Positions 26,546 to 34,211 of a stretch of DNA of 64,000 nucleotides are shown here, one piece after another. The DNA lies in assembly GCA_043392685.1 (NCBI GenBank), contig JBHZGM010000020.1; one strand, 5' to 3'. The first letter of the stretch is position 1, and every line of letters starts with the position of its first letter. The notes under the pieces are model-generated. The model did not search any database. It was not told the DNA's origin and worked only from the letters and a program-made list of their open reading frames with translations. Source of the stretch: Metapseudomonas sp043392685 (lineage in GTDB: Bacteria > Pseudomonadota > Gammaproteobacteria > Pseudomonadales > Pseudomonadaceae). Position numbers and translations under genes: made by a program.

Positions 26546-27589
26546 ATGACCCGTCGTACCCCGCTCGCGCTTGCCGTACTGCTCGCCACCGGCCTCGCCG
26601 GTTCCGCCCAGGCCGCAGGGACCCTGCACTTCGCCAACTGGTCGGACTACTACCCACCGGAACTGCTGAAGAAGTTCGAGAAGGACACCGGCATCAAGGC
26701 CACCCTGGACGCCTACGACAGCAACGAAACCCTCCTGGCCAAGCTCAAGGCCGGCGGCGGCGCGTACGACGTGGTGGTGCCGTCCGACAGCTTCATCCAG
26801 ATCATGGTGCAGGACGGTCTGCTGCAGAAATTCGACAAGAGCAAGCTGAGCAACCTGAAGAATCTCAAGGCCAACTTCCAGACCCTCGGCTTTGACCCGG
26901 GCCACGACTACAGCGTGCCCTACCTCTGGGGCACCACCGGCTACAGCTACGACAGCAAGCAGGTTCCCGGCGGCAAGCTGGATGAGAGCTGGAAACCCTT
27001 CTTCGAGCCGCCGGCCGAGCTGAAGGGCAAGGTAGTGGCGCTGAACTCCATCGAAGACCTGTACATCGCCGCCTCCCACTACCTGTCCGTCGACCAGTGC
27101 ACCGAAGACCCGAAGGACGCGAAGAAGATCCAGGACCTGCTGCTGGCGCAGAAACCGCTGCTGGCCATGTACAACAGCGATGGCACCATCGAGCGCATGG
27201 CCGCCGGCGAAGTGGCCATGCACATGCAGTGGAACGGCGCCTTCCACCGCGCTCATGCCCAGCGCGACAGCCTGGTGTACGTCTATCCGAAGGAAGGCAT
27301 CCACGTCTTCATCGACAACCTGGTGATTCCCAAGGACGCGGTGAACGTCGAGCAAGCCCACGCCTTCATCAACTGGATGATGCTGCCGGAGAACATCGCC
27401 GCCGCCTCCAACTTCGCCAAGTACAACAACGCCATCGAAGGCTCGGACAAGTTCATGGAGAAGGAGCTGTTCGACGACCCGGCCATCAACACCCCGCAGG
27501 ACAAGCTCGACCGCCTGCGCACCTTCAAGCTCTGCTCGCCCAAGGCCCTGAGCCTGCGCAGCAAGGTGTGGACCAAGCTGAAGAAGTAA
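26546..27589 (+). CDS. Polyamine-type periplasmic binding protein (PotF/PotD/SpuD family)
   Basis: 347 residues. Signal peptide of about 25 residues with likely cleavage at AQA-AG. The mature start LHFANWSDYYPPELLKKFE resembles the N-terminus of PotD/SpuD, where the NWxDY aromatic and acidic residues line the polyamine pocket. Further family segments: YDVVVPSDSFIQ, VPYLWGTTGYSYD and MYNSDGTIERMAAGEV. Start ATG 26546, with AAGGAG about 9 nt upstream. Last gene of the ABC operon. Given the adjacent acetylpolyamine aminohydrolase, an acetylated polyamine or related amine is a reasonable ligand (inference). Confidence 0.92.
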   Translation: MTRRTPLALAVLLATGLAGSAQAAGTLHFANWSDYYPPELLKKFEKDTGIKATLDAYDSNETLLAKLKAGGGAYDVVVPSDSFIQIMVQDGLLQKFDKSKLSNLKNLKANFQTLGFDPGHDYSVPYLWGTTGYSYDSKQVPGGKLDESWKPFFEPPAELKGKVVALNSIEDLYIAASHYLSVDQCTEDPKDAKKIQDLLLAQKPLLAMYNSDGTIERMAAGEVAMHMQWNGAFHRAHAQRDSLVYVYPKEGIHVFIDNLVIPKDAVNVEQAHAFINWMMLPENIAAASNFAKYNNAIEGSDKFMEKELFDDPAINTPQDKLDRLRTFKLCSPKALSLRSKVWTKLKK

Positions 27590-27604
27590 GTTCGTCCCGA
27601 CGTG

Positions 27605-27650
27605 TTTGCCTCCCCTTTCCCTCCGGGAGAGGGGCCAGGGGATGAGGGAA
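27605..27650. repeat. CCCTCTCCC-type hairpin repeat after the binding-protein gene
   Basis: CCCCTTTCCCTCCGGGAGAGGGG is an imperfect hairpin followed by CCAGGGGATGAGGG. A close relative lies at about 42216-42275 after the acylase gene. It may act as a 3' stabiliser or terminator in the 161-bp gap before the aminohydrolase gene. Confidence 0.6.
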
Positions 27651-27750
27651 GCCTGGCGATTCAGACCGGCGGCTTCCGCCGCACGACGCCGCAAGTGCAA
27701 GTCCCCGAGTTCGATGATCCCCAAGACCCGCTAGCCGAAAGGAAACGCTG

Positions 27751-28782
27751 ATGCTGACGATCTATTCCGACGACCACCACCTGCACCACGGCAAGCACGA
27801 GCTGATCGGTGGCCAGTTCACCCCCTGCTTCGAGAAACCGAGCCGGGCCGACATGGTGCTGGACCGCGCCAGGGCGGTGAACCTCGGCGCCATCCAGGCA
27901 CCGAGCGACTTCGGCCTGGCGCCGATCCTGCGGGTGCACAGCGAAGGCTTCGTGAATTTCCTGAAAAACGCCTGGAGCGACTGGCAGGCCAAGGGCCGCA
28001 GCCACGACATGCTGCCCATCGCCTGGCCGACCCGGCGCCTGCGCCAGGTGGAGCCCACCGACATCGACGGACGCCTGGGCTATTACTCCTTCGACGCCGG
28101 CGCGCCCATCACCGCCGGCACCTGGCAGGCCATCACCAGCTCGGCCAACGTCGCCCTGAGCGGCCAGGCCGAACTGCGCAAGGGCGCCCGCGGCATCTTC
28201 TCCCTGTGCCGCCCGCCGGGCCACCACGCCGCCGCCGACTACATGGGCGGCTACTGCTACCTGAACAACGCGGCCATCGCCGTGCAGGCCATGCTGGATG
28301 CCGGCGCGAAGCGGGTCGCGGTGCTGGACGTGGACTACCACCACGGCAACGGCACCCAGGACATCTTCTACGACCGTGCCGACGTACTCTTCACCTCGAT
28401 TCACGGCGACCCGCGCTTCGAATATCCCTACTACCTGGGCTTCGCCGACGAGAAGGGCGTGGGCGCCGGTGCCGGCTTCAACTTCAACTACCCGCTGGCC
28501 TCAGGCAGCGACTGGTCGGTCTGGAGCCTGGCGCTGGCCGACGCGTGCCGGCAGATCGCCGAATACGCGCCAGACGCCCTGGTGGTGTCGCTGGGGGTGG
28601 ATACCTTCAAGGAAGACCCCATCTCGCAGTTCAAGCTGGACAGCCCGGACTACCTGCGCATGGGCGAGATCATCGGCAAGCTCGGCCTGCAGACGCTCTT
28701 CGTGATGGAAGGGGGTTACGCGGTGGAAGAGATCGGCATCAACGCGATCAATGTGCTGCAAGGGTTCGAAAGCGTGGCGTGA
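27751..28782 (+). CDS. Acetylpolyamine aminohydrolase (class II histone deacetylase family)
   Basis: 343 residues. The family core is intact: CRPPGHHAAADYMGGYCYLNNA near 150-172 with the tandem active-site histidines, the zinc-binding Asp/His in VLDVDYHHGNGTQ near 193-205, the second Asp in SLGVDTF near 283 and the catalytic-loop Tyr in MEGGYAVEE near 320. It removes acetyl groups from acetylputrescine, acetylcadaverine and similar amines in the cytosol. Positional match to PA0321, which I recall as AphB. It follows the polyamine-type ABC operon by 161 bp and may share its regulation. Confidence 0.93.
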   Translation: MLTIYSDDHHLHHGKHELIGGQFTPCFEKPSRADMVLDRARAVNLGAIQAPSDFGLAPILRVHSEGFVNFLKNAWSDWQAKGRSHDMLPIAWPTRRLRQVEPTDIDGRLGYYSFDAGAPITAGTWQAITSSANVALSGQAELRKGARGIFSLCRPPGHHAAADYMGGYCYLNNAAIAVQAMLDAGAKRVAVLDVDYHHGNGTQDIFYDRADVLFTSIHGDPRFEYPYYLGFADEKGVGAGAGFNFNYPLASGSDWSVWSLALADACRQIAEYAPDALVVSLGVDTFKEDPISQFKLDSPDYLRMGEIIGKLGLQTLFVMEGGYAVEEIGINAINVLQGFESVA

Positions 28783-28805
28783 GGCCAGCTGAGGGCCCGA
28801 ATGAA

Positions 28806-28903
28806 TGTGGGGGCGAATTCATTCGCTGAGCAGGCCGAAGGCTTGCCCTTCGGCCTCTCAGGGGGCAGCTGCGCTGCCCATTGCGAATGAATTCGCCCCC
28901 ACA
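28806..28903. repeat. REP-like inverted repeat element, copy 2
   Basis: Arms GTGGGGGCGAATTCATTCGC (28807-28826) and GCGAATGAATTCGCCCCCAC (28883-28902) are perfect reverse complements of 20 bp. The 56-bp core contains its own small hairpins (CCGAAGGCTTGCCCTTCGG and CAGCTGCGCTG). It separates the aminohydrolase gene from carO and may act as a terminator for either. Confidence 0.9.
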
Positions 28904-28932
28904 AGGTGTCCCACAGGTTTTGCTGCGGTGGC

Positions 28933-29280
28933 TCAGTTCACCCGCTCGACGAACTCCACATCCACTTCGCGGCCCATCAGGTCGCGATCCACTTCGCCGG
29001 TCAGCTTGACGGTGTCTTTCTCGCCGATGGACATCGGCGGCCAGTCTTCGTCGTCGATTTCCACCTTCATGGTGCCGGTGGCGTCCTTGAATTCGTAGAT
29101 ATCGCCCTTGATGCGGCGGACGATCTGGCCCTTCAGCACCACCGGGGCATCGTCGGCGGCCTCCAGGGCGGCGGCGACGGTGGTGATCTGGACGGTGGCG
29201 CCCGGGCCGGTGTAGCTGCTGGCCATGACGGCAGTGGAGAACAGCGGAGCGACCAGCAGGGCGAGGTATTTGGCTTTCAT
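28933..29280 (-). CDS. carO: CarO-like periplasmic OB-fold (YgiW/BOF family) protein
   Basis: 115 residues. Signal peptide of about 20 residues ending at VMA-SS, then one bacterial OB-fold domain (LKGQIVRRIKGDIYEFKDATG and IDDEDWPP segments). YgiW-family proteins are periplasmic and linked to stress and cation tolerance. The P. aeruginosa homologue PA0320, as I recall it, is CarO, induced by Ca2+ through CarSR. Three CTTAA half-sites at 11-bp spacing lie 61-88 bp upstream, the kind of site bound by PmrA/QseB-type OmpR regulators. It is monocistronic by appearance: REP-like element downstream, own control region upstream. Confidence 0.88.
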   Translation of the reverse strand: MKAKYLALLVAPLFSTAVMASSYTGPGATVQITTVAAALEAADDAPVVLKGQIVRRIKGDIYEFKDATGTMKVEIDDEDWPPMSIGEKDTVKLTGEVDRDLMGREVDVEFVERVN

Positions 29281-29340
29281 GGAAGTGATCCCGTGTGTGT
29301 GGTTGACGGGATCAGGCTAGGGCGACTGGCTGAAACGAGG

Positions 29341-29368
29341 CTTAAAAGCGCCTTAAGCGAAACTTAAC
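29341..29368. promoter_or_regulatory. Three CTTAA half-sites with exact 11-bp period upstream of carO
   Basis: CTTAA starts at 29341, 29352 and 29363, each separated by six bases. Tandem CTTAA-N6-CTTAA is the form of site used by PmrA/QseB-class response regulators, and CarR belongs to that class. The array is between the carO start (29280) and the stop of the next minus-strand gene (29382). Confidence 0.7.
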
Positions 29369-29381
29369 GGAAGCGGACCAC

Positions 29382-30311
29382 TCAACCCTTGCGAGCGCTG
29401 GCGACATCTCCCTTGCGGAACACGTAGAACAGGTTCGGCTCGCTGACGACGTAGATGTCGCCGCTCTCGTCCATGGCCACGCCTTCGGCGCGGGGAATGC
29501 GGCGATCCAGGCCATTCATGCCACCCAGCAGGCTGATGAAACTGACCGGCTCGCCCTGGTCGTCCAGCTCCAGCAGCAGATTGGACTGGGCGGAGAGCAC
29601 CAGCAGATGGCCGGTCCGCGGATCTACACTGAGGGCAGACAGGTTGCGCACGCCCAGGCCATAGCTCGGCAGCGGGCGCAAAGCCTCATCCAGGGCGTCG
29701 GTGCCATCGCTGCCCAGGCTGAACAAGGCGACGGGGCCGCGCTCCTTGCCGAGGATCAGGCGGCCCTTGTCCGGGTCCCAGGCGATGCCCTCGAAGCCCT
29801 TGTTGCCGGAGTCAGGGAAGCCCAGGTCGAACTCCGGAGTGCTGCCGGCACTCAGCTCGCGGGTCTGCGGGTCCAGCTCGAAGATCGACAGGGTACGCCG
29901 GCGCTCGTCGGTCACCGCCACGTGGCCGCCTTCCAGCACGGCCACGCCTTCGGGGTTGGAGAAACCCTTGAGCGGAATCTTGCGCAGCACCTCGCCGTCA
30001 CGGCTCAACTCCACCAGGGTCGGCGACTTGCCGGTCACGGTGAACAGGGTTCCGGTAACGGGGTTGTAGGCCAGGTCGGAGGTTTCGTCGTTTTCCAGAC
30101 CCGCCAGGGGCTTGCCCTGCAGCACGGCCTTGTAGCCCGGCAGCCAGATGCTGTCGGCCCGCTGCTCGTCGGTCAGTTGCTGCTCGGCCAGCCAGACCAG
30201 GGCGCGGTCGTCCCAGTGCATGTAGCGCGTCAGGGCAGTGGCGCCGGCGAGGACGGCGACCAGCCCCAGCATCAGCCGGCGGCGGAGGAACTGCGGGAAG
30301 CGGAACGACAT
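29382..30311 (-). CDS. SdiA-regulated-domain beta-propeller protein (second CarP-like paralogue)
   Basis: 309 residues. N-terminal membrane/signal segment (about 10-28) and the same propeller blades as the protein at 21403-22329, including DLAYNPVTGTLFTVTGKSP, NKGFEGIAWDPDKGRLILGKERGP and the shared C-terminal segment SEPNLFYVFRKGD. The paralogues end in nearly identical sequence, so a duplication is likely. It is the positional equivalent of PA0319, beside carO. No CTTAA-type site is seen upstream of its own start. Ligand unknown; a secreted or membrane-tethered periplasmic protein. Confidence 0.85.
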   Translation of the reverse strand: MSFRFPQFLRRRLMLGLVAVLAGATALTRYMHWDDRALVWLAEQQLTDEQRADSIWLPGYKAVLQGKPLAGLENDETSDLAYNPVTGTLFTVTGKSPTLVELSRDGEVLRKIPLKGFSNPEGVAVLEGGHVAVTDERRRTLSIFELDPQTRELSAGSTPEFDLGFPDSGNKGFEGIAWDPDKGRLILGKERGPVALFSLGSDGTDALDEALRPLPSYGLGVRNLSALSVDPRTGHLLVLSAQSNLLLELDDQGEPVSFISLLGGMNGLDRRIPRAEGVAMDESGDIYVVSEPNLFYVFRKGDVASARKG

Positions 30312-30398
30312 CGGGGACTACTCAGCGAGGGGGTCGCAAAGAGATAGCCATATGCCAGTGAAAGTTCCGTGAAAACGGGCCGCCGCCGGTCGGCCCGA

Positions 30399-31064
30399 TC
30401 AGAGGACCCGGCTTTCGAAACGGCTGTGACCCACCAGTTCCAGCACCAGCTCATCGCCCTGTTTCAGCGGACCGACACCCACCGGCGTGCCGGTGAGGAT
30501 GACGTCGCCCGGCTGCAGGCTGAAATGGCTGGCCATGTGCTGGATCAGCGGCAGGATGGGATTGAGCATGTCGCGGCTGTTACCGTCCTGGCGGACTTCG
30601 CCGTTGATGGTCAGGCGGATGCCGATGTCATCCAGTCGCTCGGGAGCGTCGCCCGGCACGAAGGGCGCCAGCACGCAGGCGCCGTCGAAGCTCTTGGCGA
30701 TTTCCCAGGGCAGGCCCTTCTCCTTGAGCTTGGCCTGCACGTCGCGCAGGGTCAGGTCCAGGGCTGGCGCGAAGCCGGAAATAGCGTCACGTACTTCTTC
30801 GGCATCCGGACGGCGGGACAGCGACTTGCCGATCAGCACGGCGATTTCCGCCTCGTAATGCACGGCGCCACGGTCCTGGGGAATGCTGAAGCCGCCGACC
30901 AGCGGCACCGCACAGGAACCCGGCTTGATGAACAGCAACGGTTCCGTGGGCACGGGGTTGTTCAGCTCCTTGGCGTGCTCGGCGTAGTTGCGGCCGACGC
31001 AGACCACCTTGCCCAGGGAAAAGTGGATCGGGGTGCCATCGACATATTGATGCTGGTAGCGCAT
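30399..31064 (-). CDS. Fumarylacetoacetate hydrolase (FAH) family protein
   Basis: 221 residues from the ATG at 31062-31064, giving the family start MRYQHQYVDG. The upstream open frame to 31325 overlaps the neighbouring dehydrogenase gene and is not conserved. Metal-binding acidic residues are in HYEAEIAVLIGKS near 70-76, and the GFAPALDLTLRDVQ and VILTGTPVGVGP segments are characteristic. Family members act as acylpyruvases, oxaloacetate decarboxylases or fumarylpyruvate hydrolases. The substrate here cannot be fixed. It is probably co-transcribed with the upstream D-2-hydroxyglutarate dehydrogenase gene (62-bp gap). Confidence 0.9.
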   Translation of the reverse strand: MRYQHQYVDGTPIHFSLGKVVCVGRNYAEHAKELNNPVPTEPLLFIKPGSCAVPLVGGFSIPQDRGAVHYEAEIAVLIGKSLSRRPDAEEVRDAISGFAPALDLTLRDVQAKLKEKGLPWEIAKSFDGACVLAPFVPGDAPERLDDIGIRLTINGEVRQDGNSRDMLNPILPLIQHMASHFSLQPGDVILTGTPVGVGPLKQGDELVLELVGHSRFESRVL

Positions 31065-31126
31065 TGACCAACTCCTGAACGGTATCCATACGAAACAGGC
31101 GGTGGATCGCTCCACCGCCTGCCTGC

Positions 31127-32518
31127 TCAATTGAAGATTTTTCCGGGATTCATGATCCCGTTGGGATCGAACACTGCCTTGATCGCCTTCATCACTGCAA
31201 TCTCCGGCTCCGAACGGCTGTAGCCGAGGTAATCGCGCTTGGTCATGCCCACGCCGTGCTCGGCGGAGATCGAGCCGTTGTACTTCTGCACGGTCTCGAA
31301 CACCCACTTGTTCACGCTGGCGCACTTGGCGAAGAACTCGTCCTTGGACAGGTTGTCCGGCTTGAGGATGTTCAAGTGCAGGTTGCCGTCGCCGATATGG
31401 CCGAACCAGACCACTTCGAAGTCCGGGTAGTTGGCTTCGACGATGGCGTCGATGTCGTGCAGGAAGGCCGGCACCTTGGAAACGGTGACCGAGATGTCGT
31501 TCTTGTACGGAGTCCAGTGGGAGATGGTCTCGGAGATGTACTCACGCAGCTTCCACAGGTTCTGCAGCTGTTGCTCGCTCTGGCTCATCACGCCATCGAG
31601 CACCCAGCCCTGCTCCACGCAGTGTTCGAAAGTGGCCAGGGCGTCATTGGCGATTTCTTCGCTGGCTGCCTCGAACTCCAGCAGCGCATAGAAGGGGCAC
31701 TCGGTCTCGAAGGGGGCCGGCACGTCGCCACGGGCCAGGACCTTGGCCATGGCCTTGTCGGAGAAGAACTCGAAGGCGGTGAGGTCCAGCTTGCTCTGGA
31801 AGGCGTGCAGCACCGGCATGATGGAATCCAGGTCCGGCGCACCCAGCACCATGGCGGTGAGGTTCTTCGGCGCACGATCCAGGCGCATGGTGGCTTCTAC
31901 CACGAAGCCCAGGGTGCCTTCGGCGCCGATGAACAGCTGGCGCATGTCGTAGCCGGTGGCGTTCTTGATCAGGTCACGGTTCAGCTCCAGCAGGTCGCCC
32001 GCGCCAGTGACCACCTTCAGGCCGGCCACCCAGTTACGGGTCATGCCGTAGCGAATCACCTTGATCCCGCCGGCATTGGTGCCGATGTTACCGCCAATCT
32101 GGCTGGAACCAGCGGAAGCGAAGTCCACCGGGTAATACAGGCCCTTTTCCTCGGCGAAGTTCTGCAGCTGCTCGGTGATCACGCCCGGCTGGCAGACCAC
32201 GGTGCGGTCGAATTCGTTGAATTCGAGAATCTGGTTCATGTAGTCGAAAGCGACCACCACCTCACCATTGGCCGCCACGGCCGCGGCGGACAGGCCGGTA
32301 CGGCCGCCGGAGGGTACCAGCGCGACCTTGTGCTGGTTGGCCCAGCGCACGATGGCCTGCACCTGCTCGATGGTCTTGGGGAAGACGATGGCGCTGGGGG
32401 CGGGGGCGAAATGCTTGGTCCAGTCCTTGCCATAGGTGTCCAGGGATGCGGCATCGGTCAGCACCTTGCCGGGTTCAACCAGGGTCTTCAGCTCTTCGAT
32501 CAGGGCGGCGTTGGTCAT
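31127..32518 (-). CDS. FAD-linked D-2-hydroxyglutarate dehydrogenase
   Basis: 463 residues from the ATG at 32516-32518; an in-frame ATG at 32542 would add eight residues and cannot be ruled out. FAD-binding type 4 domain with VPSGGRTGLSAAAVAANG near 75-92 and GGNIGTNAGGIKVIRYG near 135-150, then the C-terminal domain with the metal site in HIGDGNLHLNI near 365 and EHGVGMTKR near 417. The order beside serA matches PA0317, a characterised D-2-hydroxyglutarate dehydrogenase. It oxidises D-2-hydroxyglutarate made as a side product when SerA reduces 2-oxoglutarate, which keeps serine synthesis going. Confidence 0.93.
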   Translation of the reverse strand: MTNAALIEELKTLVEPGKVLTDAASLDTYGKDWTKHFAPAPSAIVFPKTIEQVQAIVRWANQHKVALVPSGGRTGLSAAAVAANGEVVVAFDYMNQILEFNEFDRTVVCQPGVITEQLQNFAEEKGLYYPVDFASAGSSQIGGNIGTNAGGIKVIRYGMTRNWVAGLKVVTGAGDLLELNRDLIKNATGYDMRQLFIGAEGTLGFVVEATMRLDRAPKNLTAMVLGAPDLDSIMPVLHAFQSKLDLTAFEFFSDKAMAKVLARGDVPAPFETECPFYALLEFEAASEEIANDALATFEHCVEQGWVLDGVMSQSEQQLQNLWKLREYISETISHWTPYKNDISVTVSKVPAFLHDIDAIVEANYPDFEVVWFGHIGDGNLHLNILKPDNLSKDEFFAKCASVNKWVFETVQKYNGSISAEHGVGMTKRDYLGYSRSEPEIAVMKAIKAVFDPNGIMNPGKIFN

Positions 32519-32706
32519 CAGCGGAACTCTCAAATCATTCATGGTCGCCCTGAGAACGATTCAGGTCGCAACCGAGCAAGGGAAAAGGAGATCATGCTAG
32601 CATACGCACCCCGCGAATCGTGCTCTCCAGCCGATTTTCCGGGAAGCAGCCCGCCCCGCCCCACGGCCCGCTTCTGTCATTTTTACCGGGATACATAGGT
32701 ACGCAG

Positions 32707-33936
32707 ATGAGCAAGACCTCTCTCGAAAAGAGCAAGATCAAGTTCCTTCTCCTCGAAGGCGTTCACCAGAATGCCGTGGACACCCTGAAGGCCGCCGGTT
32801 ACACCAACATCGAGTACCTCAAGGGCGCCCTCTCGGGTGACGAACTGAAAGAGAAGATCGCCGACGTCCACTTCATCGGCATCCGCTCCCGCACCCAGCT
32901 CACCGAAGAGGTGTTCGACTGCGCGAAGAAGCTCATCGCCGTCGGCTGCTTCTGCATCGGTACCAACCAGGTCAACCTCAATGCCGCCCGCGAGCGCGGT
33001 ATCGCGGTGTTCAACGCCCCCTATTCCAACACCCGTTCGGTAGCCGAACTGGTGCTGGCCGAGGCCATCCTGCTGCTGCGCGGCATTCCGGAGAAGAACG
33101 CCTCCTGCCACCGCGGCGGCTGGATCAAGTCCGCGGCCAACTCCTTCGAAATCCGCGGCAAGAAGCTGGGTATCGTCGGCTACGGCTCCATCGGCACCCA
33201 GCTGTCGGTACTGGCCGAAGCCCTCGGCATGCAGGTGTTCTTCTATGACACCGTGACCAAGCTGCCGCTGGGCAACGCCACCCAGGTGGGCAGCCTGCAC
33301 GAGCTGCTGGGCATGTCCGACATCGTCTCCCTGCACGTACCCGAGCTGCCGTCCACCCAGTGGATGATCGGTGAAAAGGAAATCCGCGCCATGAAGAAGG
33401 GCGGCATCCTGATCAACGCCGCCCGCGGCACCGTGGTGAAGCTGGACGCCCTGGCCGAGGCCATCAAGGACGAGCACCTGATCGGCGCCGCCATCGACGT
33501 GTTCCCGGTCGAACCCAAGTCCAACGACGAGGAGTTCGAGAGCCCGCTGCGCGGCCTGGATCGCGTGATCCTGACCCCGCACATCGGTGGTTCTACCGCC
33601 GAAGCCCAGGCCAACATCGGCCTGGAAGTGGCCGAGAAGCTGGTCAAGTACAGCGACAACGGTACTTCGGTGTCCTCCGTGAACTTCCCGGAAGTGGCGC
33701 TGCCGTCCCACCCGGGCAAGCACCGTCTGCTGCACATCCACCGCAACGTGCCGGGCGTGATGAGCAACATCAACAAGGTGTTCGCCGACAATGGCATCAA
33801 CATCTCCGGCCAGTATCTGCAGACCGACGACAAGGTCGGCTATGTCGTGATCGACGTCGATGCCGAGTACTCGGACCTCGCTCTGGAAAAACTCCAGCAG
33901 GTGAATGGCACGATCCGCAGCCGCGTCCTCTTCTAA
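32707..33936 (+). CDS. serA: D-3-phosphoglycerate dehydrogenase
   Basis: 409 residues from ATG 32707 (family start MSKTSLEKSKIKFLLLEG). Substrate-binding domain, NAD-binding Rossmann domain with LGIVGYGSIGTQ near 157, catalytic Arg in INAARGTVV near 240, Glu near 269 and His in HIGGST near 292. A C-terminal ACT domain (about 335-409, LHIHRNVPGVMSNINKVF) mediates serine feedback. First step of serine synthesis. It is divergent from the D-2-hydroxyglutarate dehydrogenase gene; the shared 188-bp region has a palindrome ATGCTAGCAT (32594-32603). A strong terminator follows. Confidence 0.97.
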   Translation: MSKTSLEKSKIKFLLLEGVHQNAVDTLKAAGYTNIEYLKGALSGDELKEKIADVHFIGIRSRTQLTEEVFDCAKKLIAVGCFCIGTNQVNLNAARERGIAVFNAPYSNTRSVAELVLAEAILLLRGIPEKNASCHRGGWIKSAANSFEIRGKKLGIVGYGSIGTQLSVLAEALGMQVFFYDTVTKLPLGNATQVGSLHELLGMSDIVSLHVPELPSTQWMIGEKEIRAMKKGGILINAARGTVVKLDALAEAIKDEHLIGAAIDVFPVEPKSNDEEFESPLRGLDRVILTPHIGGSTAEAQANIGLEVAEKLVKYSDNGTSVSSVNFPEVALPSHPGKHRLLHIHRNVPGVMSNINKVFADNGINISGQYLQTDDKVGYVVIDVDAEYSDLALEKLQQVNGTIRSRVLF

Positions 33937-33970
33937 GACGGGGAGCTGCTGGCGGATTTTGCAGGACATG

Positions 33971-33998
33971 AAAAAAGGAGGCCCCGGCCTCCTTTTTT
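33971..33998. terminator. Rho-independent terminator after serA
   Basis: AAAAAAGGAGGCC-CC-GGCCTCCTTTTTT is a perfect inverted repeat with A- and T-tracts on both flanks, 34 bp after the serA stop. It works on the plus strand and, by symmetry, could work on the minus strand too. Confidence 0.95.
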
Positions 33999-34211
33999 CT
34001 GCCTGCGAGAAAGGTAGGGTGATTCGCGGGCTACACAACCCAGCCTGCTTCTTCCTGAACATCAAGGCCGCCTTCCCCGGGAAAGCGCGATGAGCCTTTT
34101 TTGTGAGCGAGACGCCAGACTCCATGCAACCGAACAGGTTCACTCGCTGTCCGAGCAACGCGCTGCGCCCGCGTCAGCCGAAAAAACCATAACGAAACGA
34201 GGAAGTTCCCG
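33999..34211. other. Gap between serA terminator and the solute-binding-like gene
   Basis: About 213 bp. It holds the leader of the next gene, with ACGAGGAAG (about 34198-34206) as ribosome-binding sequence. I see no convincing promoter pair and no conserved small reading frame. Confidence 0.4.

Noticed and set aside
28716..28904. Small ORFs in the repeat elements (WGRIHS- and ANEFAPT-type peptides, also near 44871-45107)
   Set aside because: They read through the inverted-repeat element and recur with it; they are artefacts of the repeat, not genes.
31256..32698. 480-residue plus-strand frame opposite the D-2-hydroxyglutarate dehydrogenase
   Set aside because: Antisense to a conserved enzyme; no motif visible.
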